A DNA stretch of 64,000 nt, taken from NCBI RefSeq assembly GCF_003026395.1, contig NZ_PYOO01000001.1, positions 1-64,000 on the forward strand. The letters run 5' to 3'. Below are positions 26,952-34,862 of this stretch, one piece after another. How positions within the stretch are numbered: position 1 is the stretch's first letter; the number at the start of each line of letters is the position of its first letter. Under the pieces are notes generated by a model that did no database searches, was not told the origin of the DNA, and saw only the letters and a list, made by a program, of their open reading frames with translations. The stretch comes from Photobacterium iliopiscarium. GTDB lineage: Bacteria; Pseudomonadota; Gammaproteobacteria; Enterobacterales; Vibrionaceae. Both the position numbers and the translations under genes were made by a program.

Positions 26952-27058
26952 CCATAACGCCTGCATAACACGTTTGCTACCATGCAGATTAAGCTCAAAT
27001 TTACCATCTAAACCTAGAATACCGAATGTAGCAAATCGTGTTGATGCATCTGTTAAGC
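26952..27058 (-). repeat. Integron attC site (107 bp)
   Basis: Minus-strand R'' GCTTAAC (27052-27058) and R' GTTATGG (26952-26958). Between them the arms TGCATCAACACGATTTGCTAC and GTAGCAAACGTGTTATGCA pair over about 19 bp with two extrahelical bases (C and A) and 3-base spacers, the full anatomy of an attC. The arm sequence is the same as in the attC at 461-580. The stop codon of the upstream gene lies inside R''. Confidence 0.9.
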
Positions 27059-27700
27059 GCACCACAAATACATAGGTACACTCCAACCATACGCCAATGC
27101 ATTTTTAGCAAAACCGTTGTCTTCTATTTTAAAGCCACAAGCTTCAAAGTACGGAATTTGTTCATTAGATGAAGTTGTTAAAGTGATTCGCGCAATATTG
27201 TTTTCTTTACAGTACAGTTTGATTTTTTCAAGATGGAAAGCGAAAAGGTTTAATGATTTAAAGTAATGTAATTCATATTTTTTGTTCTTCTCCGTCACAG
27301 GCTTATAAGGATCATAAAACACAACATCGGCAATATATAAATCATTTGGATACATTCTACAAAGTGACAATTGTATACAACCTTCGCTATTTATATCAGG
27401 GTCATCCACTTTTGCATATGTAAAAGATAAATCTTGAATTACCTTTCGTTTAATAACTTTCTCTACTTTTTGATAAATTAGAGGGTTCTTATTATCAAAA
27501 TCAGCAGCTAGTTTCTGTGGGTTAACCTTCACTCCGGATTCAACAAATAACATCCAAGCCTGAGCACCAATCTCAAACAATATATTTGGATCTATTCGTG
27601 CTATTTCATTGATACTTTCCATACCAAACTGTTTAAAACTGACACTTTTATCAAATTTTTCTTCGATTTTATTTCTTTGAATTATATCGTGTAATTCCAT
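27053..27700 (-). CDS. Cassette protein with GNAT-like C-terminus
   Basis: 215 aa. The last third, LYCKENNIARITLTTSSNEQ followed by IPYFEACGFKIEDNG, looks like the final strands of a GNAT acetyltransferase (neighbour-tracking helix, then Y/F-x-x-x-G-F). The N-terminal part is helical and not recognised, and a canonical acetyl-CoA loop (Q/R-x-x-G-x-G/A) is not obvious, so activity is doubtful. AAGGGGA precedes the ATG. The cassette starts at GTTAAGT (27716-27722), which fits GTTRRRY, and ends with the attC overlapping the stop. Confidence 0.65.
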   Translation of the reverse strand: MELHDIIQRNKIEEKFDKSVSFKQFGMESINEIARIDPNILFEIGAQAWMLFVESGVKVNPQKLAADFDNKNPLIYQKVEKVIKRKVIQDLSFTYAKVDDPDINSEGCIQLSLCRMYPNDLYIADVVFYDPYKPVTEKNKKYELHYFKSLNLFAFHLEKIKLYCKENNIARITLTTSSNEQIPYFEACGFKIEDNGFAKNALAYGWSVPMYLWCA

Positions 27701-28207
27701 ACTTTCCCCTTATGCACTTAACAGCTTATTAGTAAGTACTCTTATTTTCACGCAAAAGAATGCCCTAAATCCCGATAATCATAATCAATTTAATTCATAA
27801 TTATCATGAGATTGGTTACATTATTTTGCTTTAAGGTGTTTTTTGGGGAATGTGGTAAGTAAGGAATGTTGCTAATCAGTCAAAATTACTGCATCTAGTT
27901 ATAACGAAACAGGTACACAGCCAATAAAACTAATTCAAAATCACGTTAATGTAATATGAACGAGTAAAAGCACTAAGTAATTTTGGGGCAATTATGAGTT
28001 AGCTTAATAGCTAACCCATTTGTGATCACCAAGCGATTCTGTCGTACCTTAACTACCAAGCGACTTTAAAGCTCAAAATTGATCAAACTTTTTTGTATCT
28101 GGACAATTTTTATTGTGGTCGATCAGACTATCTTGTTAGCCGACAGCTAACCGAGAATATTGAGATAGTGGCAAGAGTCAGCGCGGTGATTAAAGGCCAG
28201 ATAAAAC
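27701..28207. other. Non-coding island border
   Basis: About 500 bp without a supported gene. It begins with a cassette end, ACTTAACAGCTTATTA, that resembles the junctions at 1377 and 3493. It contains AAATCCCGATAATCATAATC, similar to part of the 137-bp repeat. Further right lie ACTAATTCAAA and CACGTTAATG, both also found at 25337-25380 on the other side of the island. Confidence 0.5.
27981..28020. repeat. Hairpin motif marking the island right border
   Basis: TTTTGGGGCAATTATGAGTT followed by AGC-TTAATA-GCTAACCC. The same lead (TTTGGGGCATTTTTTAGTTAG) and a similar hairpin occur at 25410-25447. Confidence 0.5.
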
Positions 28208-28234
28208 AAAACCGCCATGCTCGGCGGTTTTATT
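28208..28234 (-). terminator. Terminator after the HigBA-like operon
   Basis: AAAACCGCC-ATGCTC-GGCGGTTTT, a perfect 9-bp stem with flanking A and T runs, 20 bp past the antitoxin stop. Confidence 0.85.
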
Positions 28235-28253
28235 AGCGATAGCACGGCGGCTA

Positions 28254-28721
28254 TTAATCAATGAAGGTTTCAAAAGGTAAATTGAAATACTCACTGAAGC
28301 CTTTTGCTTGAGCTAAATTAATAGCTCTTTTGCCATTTAAAATATCGCTGATCACGCTTTGAGGCGCGATATGTTTTAAATCAGATTGTTTAAGCTCCTT
28401 AATATCCATCAAGCCCTTTAGCATTTCTACAGCGGGAACTTTAGGCATAATTAAATGGTTCGTTTCAAATTCTTCGATGCGGTCTGAAATTGCATGGGCA
28501 TAAACCATACAAACATCAGTTTCAGAGGTCGCCATATCCATTAGCTCGTCCATTAATTCAGCGCGTTCTAGCACTTCCGCTTCAGTTTCAATTGGTTTCG
28601 TTGAATAGTTAAATAAAATTAGGGCATTCTGTGCGTAGTCACTTAGGACATCTGACATTGCCTCAAACATGCCGCTTAGATTTGCGGTGTTCAATCCAAC
28701 ATTTTCATGGTGTTTAATCAT
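28254..28721 (-). CDS. higA: HigA-type antitoxin
   Basis: 155 aa. The N-terminal half is acidic and helical. The C-terminal half is an XRE-type helix-turn-helix: MDIKELKQSDLKHIAPQSVI then SDILNGKRAINLAQAKGFSE. This long form with a C-terminal HTH is usual for antitoxins paired with HigB_toxin (Pfam PF09907) proteins. It follows the toxin gene by 30 bp with TTGGAG before its ATG, toxin first as in other higBA loci. It should bind and neutralise the toxin and repress the operon. Confidence 0.85.
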   Translation of the reverse strand: MIKHHENVGLNTANLSGMFEAMSDVLSDYAQNALILFNYSTKPIETEAEVLERAELMDELMDMATSETDVCMVYAHAISDRIEEFETNHLIMPKVPAVEMLKGLMDIKELKQSDLKHIAPQSVISDILNGKRAINLAQAKGFSEYFNLPFETFID

Positions 28722-28751
28722 AACTGCTCCAAAATATACGGAGGTGATTAC

Positions 28752-29105
28752 TTATATATGACTTTTAATCCATTTGTCATAATCTGCGTGAGATAAAATC
28801 TCACGAATAAAAATCTTGCTGCGAGTGCTATCAATACGAGCCAAAATACGACAGTCGTTCTTATGAACGTCAAAAATGTAAAGGTCGTAATTGTCACCGT
28901 TAAAAGCCGTTTCACCTACTTTACGTGCAGGGACACGATCAACATTCCAGCCACTTTGTGTACGCCAAAGATCTTTAATTTGAGCAAAAGATTCAAACTT
29001 TAAGCCTGCTCGATTGAATGTCTGTTGCCAGAGAGTCAACCCAACCCGCCACTGTGGGTACATCAACATTGCCTGTTTAATTCGAGTTGTAGTGATGATC
29101 CGCAC
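28752..29105 (-). CDS. higB: HigB-type mRNA interferase toxin
   Basis: 117 aa from a GTG start. The fold pattern of the HigB_toxin family is seen: MRIIT..RIKQAMLMYPQW, then LYIFDVHKNDCRILARIDST, and FIREILSHADYDKWIKSH at the end, where His and Asp/Tyr belong to the RelE-like active site. Such toxins cleave mRNA, usually on the ribosome. AGGG lies about 10 bases before the GTG. The upstream region has palindromes suited to autoregulation. Confidence 0.85.
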   Translation of the reverse strand: MRIITTTRIKQAMLMYPQWRVGLTLWQQTFNRAGLKFESFAQIKDLWRTQSGWNVDRVPARKVGETAFNGDNYDLYIFDVHKNDCRILARIDSTRSKIFIREILSHADYDKWIKSHI

Positions 29106-29141
29106 GCATATTAACCCTTTGCTATGAATTTTAGACCAGAT

Positions 29142-29177
29142 TATCGCAAAGTGCGATATATAGCAATATGCGATATG
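29142..29177 (-). promoter_or_regulatory. Palindromic operator of the HigBA-like operon
   Basis: ATCGCA-AAG-TGCGAT (29143-29157) and, 11 bp further, a second half-palindrome TGCGATAT. The repeats lie 37-72 bp upstream of the toxin start, where the antitoxin would be expected to bind. Inference from position and symmetry. Confidence 0.6.
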
Positions 29178-29212
29178 GCTTGTTTTCAGAAATGAGATGC
29201 AACAGGAAAGAA

Positions 29213-29236
29213 AAAGCCTCCACTGCTGGAGGCTTG
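29213..29236 (-). terminator. Terminator of the decayed bor gene
   Basis: On the minus strand AAGCCTCCA-GCAG-TGGAGGCTTTTTC, 20 bp beyond the bor stop. It survives although the gene is broken. Confidence 0.85.
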
Positions 29237-29257
29237 GTATGATGCAAATACTGACTA

Positions 29258-29418
29258 TTACTTACAGAATACGCGAGCTTGGCGTGGTGTAATGTAACGA
29301 CACTCAATAGACCGTTAACGAACGTTTGTTGCACTTCAACTTTAGCAACATTATCGGCACCACCACATAGCTTCGCAGCATCAACAGTTTTATGTTGACC
29401 AATACCTGAAACGAAAAA
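29258..29418 (-). pseudogene. bor: Bor-family lipoprotein remnant
   Basis: The minus-strand reading FFVSGIGQHKTVDAAKLCGG followed by ADNVAKVEVQQTFVNGLL is strikingly close to phage lambda Bor (FFVSGIGQ, TVDAAKICGG, QQTFVNGLL). A short deletion with frameshift follows, after which the C-terminus continues in another frame as ITPRQARVFCK before the stop. The N-terminal signal and lipobox are missing and an in-frame stop lies just upstream. Bor is an outer-membrane lipoprotein linked to serum resistance and prophages. The gene is dead. Confidence 0.8.
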
Positions 29419-29497
29419 TGGCTATGATTTATTTAATTCAGCTGTTTTTGTTTGTGATGCTGGTGATATTATAAATCATACTGTTATTTATAACATT

Positions 29498-30598
29498 TTA
29501 AGCTAAATCATCTTTGGTGACACTGACACCTTTTATCTGAGCAAAAACTTGATCACCGACTTTAAGTGCTAATTCATCTGCTGCCCATGCAGTAATATTG
29601 GCCCACAAATGGGTTTCACCAATACGTAATTTTACTTCCACGCGCTCGTCTTCAGCATGATGAATTTTATCTATCCTTGCCGCAAGAATATTACGAATAC
29701 TGCTTGCTTGAGGATAATGGCGAGCAATGGATACATCATTAGAAAAAATACGGACGCGTATCCATTCTCCTCGCTGATGAGGTAACTGTGTCACCCATAA
29801 TGAAGCATCATGACTCAACATCACTTGAGTTAATGCATAACGGGAATGGTTAATATTGACCCGCGCACTTAATAGTGAACTCTGCTCTTTTGCAGGCAAC
29901 CACGGCCGCATTTCAGGAGAACTCCACACAGAATTCACATGCCCTGAAATCAGTACCTTGCCTTGGTTTAACATCACCATTGAATCCGCTAAGCGTAGAA
30001 TCTCATCTAAACTGTGGGTCACATAAATAATCGGTGTATTAACCTCTTTGGCTAACTTCTCCAAATAAGGCATCAGTTCTTGCTTGCGTGGCATGTCTAA
30101 TGACGCTAAAGGCTCGTCCATTAATAACATATCAGGCTTGGTCAATAATGCTCGCCCAATCGCTACCCGTTGTTTTTCACCACCAGATAACGAAGCGGGA
30201 TAACGTGATAATAACGGTGCAATACCTAATAAATTAACCACATCATCAAAATGTTGTTGATCGGTATGTTTAACGCCGTAATTCAAATTACCTTTTACCG
30301 TATAATGTGGAAACAAACGCGCATCTTGAAATACATAACCAATATTACGTTTATCAGCACTTAACGCTATACCTTGCTGGCTATTGAATAAGACACGATC
30401 ACCAAGCTGTATATAGCCATCGTCAGGATGACTTAACCCACTCAGCACATTCACTAATGAGGTTTTTCCTGCGCCCGAGCGTCCAAAAATAGCCGTAATA
30501 CCCTGCATAGGAACATCAAGATCAATAGCTAAAGCAAGATCACCTAATTGCTGAGTAAAACACATTTTTAATCGCTTTTGCGCTATGTTAGTGCTCAT
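29498..30598 (-). CDS. modC: Molybdate ABC transporter, ATP-binding subunit
   Basis: 366 aa from the ATG at 30596-30598, which overlaps the modB stop (TAATG); a longer frame to 30640 runs inside modB. Walker A GRSGAGKTSL, signature LSGGEKQRVAIGRALL, Walker B MLLMDEPLAS and the switch His in YVTHSLDE are intact. The C-terminal TOBE/Mop domain (about residues 290-355) binds oxyanion for feedback control. It powers molybdate import with ModB and ModA. Confidence 0.95.
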   Translation of the reverse strand: MSTNIAQKRLKMCFTQQLGDLALAIDLDVPMQGITAIFGRSGAGKTSLVNVLSGLSHPDDGYIQLGDRVLFNSQQGIALSADKRNIGYVFQDARLFPHYTVKGNLNYGVKHTDQQHFDDVVNLLGIAPLLSRYPASLSGGEKQRVAIGRALLTKPDMLLMDEPLASLDMPRKQELMPYLEKLAKEVNTPIIYVTHSLDEILRLADSMVMLNQGKVLISGHVNSVWSSPEMRPWLPAKEQSSLLSARVNINHSRYALTQVMLSHDASLWVTQLPHQRGEWIRVRIFSNDVSIARHYPQASSIRNILAARIDKIHHAEDERVEVKLRIGETHLWANITAWAADELALKVGDQVFAQIKGVSVTKDDLA

Positions 30599-31290
30599 TA
30601 CACTGCCCCCAATCGTTTTCTCGCCACACGAGTTAGCCATTCAGACGCAAACAATGATAATAATGCAATCACAATAGCGACGATACATAACCTTGCCGCT
30701 TCACTTTCCGCACCGGGGGTTTCAATAAAGGAATACATTGCTAAAGGAATGGTTTGAGTTTGACCCGGTATATTAGACACAAAAGTGATCGTCGCGCCAA
30801 ACTCACCTAATGCACGCGCAAAGGCTAGAATTGTCCCTGTAAGAATGCCAGGGATCATTAATGGCAAAGTGATTGTCATAAATACTCGAGTAGAAGAAGC
30901 GCCTAAAGTACGAGCCGCTTGTTCCAGTTTTTTATCAACACCTTCTAAGGCTAATCGAATTGAACGCACCATTAATGGAAACGACACCACCGCGACAGCA
31001 AGTGCCGCACCTCGCCAACTAAAGCTAAAGGTAAAGCCAAACCATTCATAAAGCCATTTACCAATAGTACCTTGACGCCCCATAGTGATCAGCAATAAGT
31101 AACCAATAACCACCGGTGGTAACACTAATGGTAAATGAATCAGCCCATCTAATAATGACTTACCCCAAAATTGACGACGAGCCAATAACCACGCACAACC
31201 AATTCCTAATGGTAAGCTGAAAATTACCGCGACACTGGCAATTTTTAAACTTAAATATAACGCTTCTAATTCATATTCAGTAAGCACTAA
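30598..31290 (-). CDS. modB: Molybdate ABC transporter permease
   Basis: About 230 aa with five or six membrane segments. The EAA loop EGVDKKLEQAARTLGASSTRVF, with ITLPLMIPGILTG following, is the ATPase contact site of MetI-type permeases. The start is taken at the GTG at 31288-31290 (AGGA nine bases upstream), giving MLTEYELEALYLSLK, which aligns with other ModB N-termini; a TTG two codons earlier is also possible. It lies in the modABC operon. Confidence 0.93.
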   Translation of the reverse strand, partial: LVLTEYELEALYLSLKIASVAVIFSLPLGIGCAWLLARRQFWGKSLLDGLIHLPLVLPPVVIGYLLLITMGRQGTIGKWLYEWFGFTFSFSWRGAALAVAVVSFPLMVRSIRLALEGVDKKLEQAARTLGASSTRVFMTITLPLMIPGILTGTILAFARALGEFGATITFVSNIPGQTQTIPLAMYSFIETPGAESEAARLCIVAIVIALLSLFASEWLTRVARKRLGAV

Positions 31291-31417
31291 CAACAATCCT
31301 GTAAACTTTTATTCGTTATAGCAATAGCATAGGTAATCATTGGCCGTCAGTCAGCAATGATTTGATTTCTGTGCCTTATTCGCTGTATTTTTAAACATAA
31401 TCAAAAATAAAGCATAA

Positions 31418-31445
31418 AAGGCACTAAGCTTTCACTCAGTACCTT
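31418..31445 (-). terminator. Partial terminator between modA and modB
   Basis: On the minus strand AAGGTACT...AGTGCCTT, an 8-bp stem with one G-T pair and a short T run, inside the 190-bp gap between modA and modB. It may lower modBC expression relative to modA. Confidence 0.45.
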
Positions 31446-31487
31446 ATCATTGACCCATGACTATTATACGTTTAACAAACCGCGCGA

Positions 31488-32258
31488 CTATTTTGTAACC
31501 TGATCAAAGCCATAAGATTTAAAAATCGCAGCGGCTTGAGGCTGTTGTAAATATTGATAAAAGCCTTTTGCAGCTGGCGTCACATTGCCTTTTACTAGTG
31601 CCATTGGGTACACAATCGGTTTATGTGAATCGGCTGGGAATTGATACACTGTTTTTACTTTTTTAGAAATTTCAGCATCCGTTTTATAGACAATACCTAA
31701 TTGGGCTTCCCCTCGTTCAACTAACACCAGCGCTGAACGCACATTATTGGCACTGGCTAATAATGGTTGTGCTTGTTTCCATAATCCTAAAAATTCTAAT
31801 GCTTGTTTTGCATAAATACCAGCAGGCACATAGTTAGGATCACCAACAGCTAAACGGGTACCATCTAATGCTTTGGCTAAATTCCAATTAGCACTTACTT
31901 TGATTTTATTTTGTGGATACGCCAAAGGAGCAACCATCACTAAGCTATTTCTAACGATATCTTTACGGGTATTGGCCGCTATTGCCCCTTGTTGCTCTGC
32001 ATAATCCATCCATTTTTCATTGGCTGATAAATAGATATTAGCCGGTGCGCCTTGGCTAACTTGACGCGCTAAGGCTGATGATGATGCAAATGATAATGTA
32101 GTTTCAACCCCCGTCTGCTGTTGATATTTTGCCGCAATAGCATTTAACGCATTGGTTAATGATGATGCAGCGAAGACAGTAACATTATCAGCAGCTAAAG
32201 CGGGTTGTGCAAAAAGAGATAATACAGCAGCAGTAATAACCGCAGATTTAAGTGACAT
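31488..32258 (-). CDS. modA: Molybdate-binding periplasmic protein
   Basis: 256 aa from the ATG at 32256-32258, set by GGAGG six bases upstream; a longer frame to 32312 has no ribosome site. A Sec signal peptide ends in AQPALAA. Binding-site motifs FAASSLTNALNAIA (Ser ligands), FASSSALARQVSQGAPANIY and LVERGEAQLGIVYKTDA are those of ModA. It captures molybdate or tungstate and delivers it to ModBC. Confidence 0.95.
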   Translation of the reverse strand: MSLKSAVITAAVLSLFAQPALAADNVTVFAASSLTNALNAIAAKYQQQTGVETTLSFASSSALARQVSQGAPANIYLSANEKWMDYAEQQGAIAANTRKDIVRNSLVMVAPLAYPQNKIKVSANWNLAKALDGTRLAVGDPNYVPAGIYAKQALEFLGLWKQAQPLLASANNVRSALVLVERGEAQLGIVYKTDAEISKKVKTVYQFPADSHKPIVYPMALVKGNVTPAAKGFYQYLQQPQAAAIFKSYGFDQVTK

Positions 32259-32276
32259 AACAACCTCCATAATATT

Positions 32277-32302
32277 TCGATATATAGTAATGTACATATC
32301 GA
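32277..32302. promoter_or_regulatory. ModE-like operator upstream of modA
   Basis: TCGATAT at 32277-32283 and its inverse ATATCGA at 32296-32302 flank ATAGTAATGTAC. The spacing and AT-rich CG-TATAT half-sites resemble the ModE consensus. It lies 19-44 bp before the modA start, as expected for molybdate-dependent repression by ModE, which is encoded at 52526-53326. Confidence 0.6.
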
Positions 32303-32561
32303 CATTTACCAAGTATAAATTTTATGCCCAAAAGTAATATTTACCCATATAAGCAATCCACCATCCAATATTAAATATGCCAAAATCAAACAAGCAATCG
32401 ATTTCTATTTGCAAAATTGAGCGTTTTTATGCCATTTCTGAGTTACATTCATCACTCCAACAAGATCTTGATCACAAATAGAAGTAATCAATAAAATAGT
32501 TATTTTCATTCATTTATTGCACTGTATTATCGGCGAAAATCCATCGGTTCGGTAATTCACT

Positions 32562-33968
32562 ATGTTTAAAAAAACGTTACTTGCTGTTTCTCTTGCTGCT
32601 ACTTCGCTTATTAGCACATCAGCTTATGCCATCGAAAATGTTGATTTGTTAATAAAAAATGCGACAGTGCTCACCATGGATCAAGACAAAACTGTATTTG
32701 ATAATGGTTTAGTCGCAGTAAAAGGCAATAAGATTTATGCCGTTACTGATGGTTCGAATATAAGTGAATACAAAGCAATCAAAACCATTGATGCGGATGG
32801 TGATATTGTTATGCCTGGCCTCATTAACTCCCATACTCACGCATCAATGACCGTTTTTCGCTCAATGGCCGATGACGTGCCCGATCGTTTACACCGTTAT
32901 ATTTTCCCGCTAGAAAAGAAACTGGTTTCGCGTAATATGGTCCGTATTGGCGCACAACTTGGCAACGTAGAAATGCTTAAAGGTGGCGTAACAACTTACG
33001 CTGACATGTATTACTTTGAAGATGAAGTGGCTAAAACAGTCGATCAAATAGGTATGCGTGCCATCTTAGGCGAAACCATTATTCAATTCCCTGTGGCAAG
33101 TGCTAAAACGCCAGAAGATGGTATTAAATACACGCTCAACTTTATTGAACAATATAAAGATCACCCGCGTATTACACCAGCATTTGCACCACATGGCCCA
33201 TATACTAACTCAACTGAAACCCTGCAAACCATTGCTAAACTATCGCTAAAACATGATGTGCCCGTAATGATGCACCTTGCTGAATCTGATCGTGAACGTG
33301 AAGTGATAGCTAAGCGTTCAGGCGGCCTATCGCCGATTAAATACATGGAATCGATTGGCGCACTTAATTCAAACTTCTTAGCCGCGCACGTCATTGATGC
33401 TAATGATGAAGATATCGCTATTTTGAAAAAGCACGATGTTGGTGTCGCCCACAACATGAGTGCAAATATCAAATCAGCCAAAGGCGTCGCACCTGCATTG
33501 AAAATGTTTAACGATGGGTTACGTATTGGTTTAGGCACTGATGGCCCGATGTCAGGTAACACCCTAAGCACGATTGATGAGTTTAACCAAGTAGCTAAAA
33601 TACACAAACTCGTTAATAAAGATCGCGCGGCAATGCCTCCTATCAATGTAATTGAAATGGCAACCATTGGCGCTGCACGTGCATTACACATGGAAGATAA
33701 AATTGGCTCTTTAGAAGTGGGCAAACTGGCTGATATTATCGTGATTGATACTAAAGCACCCAACATGATCCCTGTTTATAACCCATACTCTGCCTTGGTG
33801 TATTCAGCGTATGCAACCAATGTTAAGCACTCAGTGGTTGACGGTAAATTGCTTATGGAAAATCGTAATATTCTGACGGTGAATGAAAAAACAGTGCGTG
33901 ATGAAGCATTAAAATTTGCTGATGTCGTACGTAAAACTGTGGTTGAAAGTGGCGAAATCGTACAATAA
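32562..33968 (+). CDS. Exported amidohydrolase (TRZ/ATZ-deaminase-like)
   Basis: 468 aa with a Sec signal peptide (MFKKTLLAVSLAATSLISTS then AYA). The metal-dependent hydrolase core shows MPGLINSHTHASMTVFR (H-x-H), FAPHGPYTNS, VMMHLAESD (His), AAHVIDAND (His) and LGTDGPMSGNT (Asp). This set fits the subgroup of 5'-methylthioadenosine/S-adenosylhomocysteine deaminases and chlorohydrolases (COG0402). Export is unusual for these enzymes, so it may act on deaminable purines or amines scavenged in the periplasm. The substrate is inferred. Confidence 0.85.
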   Translation: MFKKTLLAVSLAATSLISTSAYAIENVDLLIKNATVLTMDQDKTVFDNGLVAVKGNKIYAVTDGSNISEYKAIKTIDADGDIVMPGLINSHTHASMTVFRSMADDVPDRLHRYIFPLEKKLVSRNMVRIGAQLGNVEMLKGGVTTYADMYYFEDEVAKTVDQIGMRAILGETIIQFPVASAKTPEDGIKYTLNFIEQYKDHPRITPAFAPHGPYTNSTETLQTIAKLSLKHDVPVMMHLAESDREREVIAKRSGGLSPIKYMESIGALNSNFLAAHVIDANDEDIAILKKHDVGVAHNMSANIKSAKGVAPALKMFNDGLRIGLGTDGPMSGNTLSTIDEFNQVAKIHKLVNKDRAAMPPINVIEMATIGAARALHMEDKIGSLEVGKLADIIVIDTKAPNMIPVYNPYSALVYSAYATNVKHSVVDGKLLMENRNILTVNEKTVRDEALKFADVVRKTVVESGEIVQ

Positions 33969-33987
33969 TACTTGCGATAGTTATTTA

Positions 33988-34016
33988 GAGAAAAGAGTGT
34001 TCAGCACTCTTTTCTC
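33988..34016 (+). terminator. Terminator after the amidohydrolase gene
   Basis: GAGAAAAGAGTG-TTCAG-CACTCTTTTCTC, a perfect 12-bp stem between convergent genes. Confidence 0.8.
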
Positions 34017-34058
34017 TGCTTTATGCTTAGTTCTAGCATGTAAGCGATATAGCGCTAA

Positions 34059-34688
34059 TTACTCAGGTGCTATACGCGCAATACCTCTAATGGTTGGCTG
34101 CACGACGGCAATCATTTTGCGCATTTTTTCATATTGAATATCTTCAATCACAAAGCCTGCATCAATAATTGACTGCTCTGTATTTCGGTTAAGATGGCAA
34201 TTATCTGCAACTCGACGCCAAATAAAATTCAACCGTTGTTGCCAATGATAACAACGAGAATTTGGCTCAGCAGCAACATGCTCTAAAAAAATAAATCGCC
34301 CGTTTGGTTTAAGAACCCGCTTAATTTCTTGTAATGACGCAGCCACATCTTTAACAGAACAACACACTAATGACACAAAGACATAATCAAAAAAATCATC
34401 ATCACTGTCAATATGCTCAGTTGAGCACGATAATACTGTCGCTTTAATTTTCGATTGTGAACCTAATTTTTGCTCTAATTGCATTCGCATATGTTGATCA
34501 GGCTCAGACAAATAGAGCGCTAACGAAGGCTTTTGTGGATAAAGACCTAAACTCGCCCCTGTTCCCGCGCCAATCTCCAATACATTACCATCTACGCTTT
34601 CAAGCAAGGTTCGACGCCATTCAACCAAACAAGCTTCTTCGGTATATTTCATTACATTGTCGTAAAATAAAGCGGTAAAGAAAGACAT
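34059..34688 (-). CDS. Class I SAM-dependent methyltransferase
   Basis: 209 aa. Motif I is VLEIGAGTGASLGLY (about residues 35-50), the acidic loop is LYLSEPDQHM, and YVFVSLVCCSVKD with LQEIKRVLKPNGRFIFLEHV are motifs II and III of the Methyltransf_11 type. The substrate is unknown; related proteins are annotated as phosphatidylethanolamine- or thiol-methyltransferase-like. It is divergent from cqsS. Confidence 0.88.
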   Translation of the reverse strand: MSFFTALFYDNVMKYTEEACLVEWRRTLLESVDGNVLEIGAGTGASLGLYPQKPSLALYLSEPDQHMRMQLEQKLGSQSKIKATVLSCSTEHIDSDDDFFDYVFVSLVCCSVKDVAASLQEIKRVLKPNGRFIFLEHVAAEPNSRCYHWQQRLNFIWRRVADNCHLNRNTEQSIIDAGFVIEDIQYEKMRKMIAVVQPTIRGIARIAPE

Positions 34689-34862
34689 TAAAACGCTCCA
34701 AAATGATAAGTCGTCACCATAACACTTTAAAAGTCACAAACAGAGTTTTTAACTCATCTTTATTAGTCAACAATTAGCAAGCACAACAAAAAGTAAAAAC
34801 TTGCTAATGATTCACCACACAGATAATATTAACAATAGTCATCCATATTCACGTGAAACAAA

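Noticed and set aside
29131-29334. 67-codon frame starting MQQTFVNGLL
   Set aside because: It is an internal piece of the frameshifted bor remnant running on past the true end, not a separate gene.
33161-33766. 201-codon frame on the minus strand within the amidohydrolase gene
   Set aside because: Shadow of a gene with a complete set of family motifs on the plus strand.
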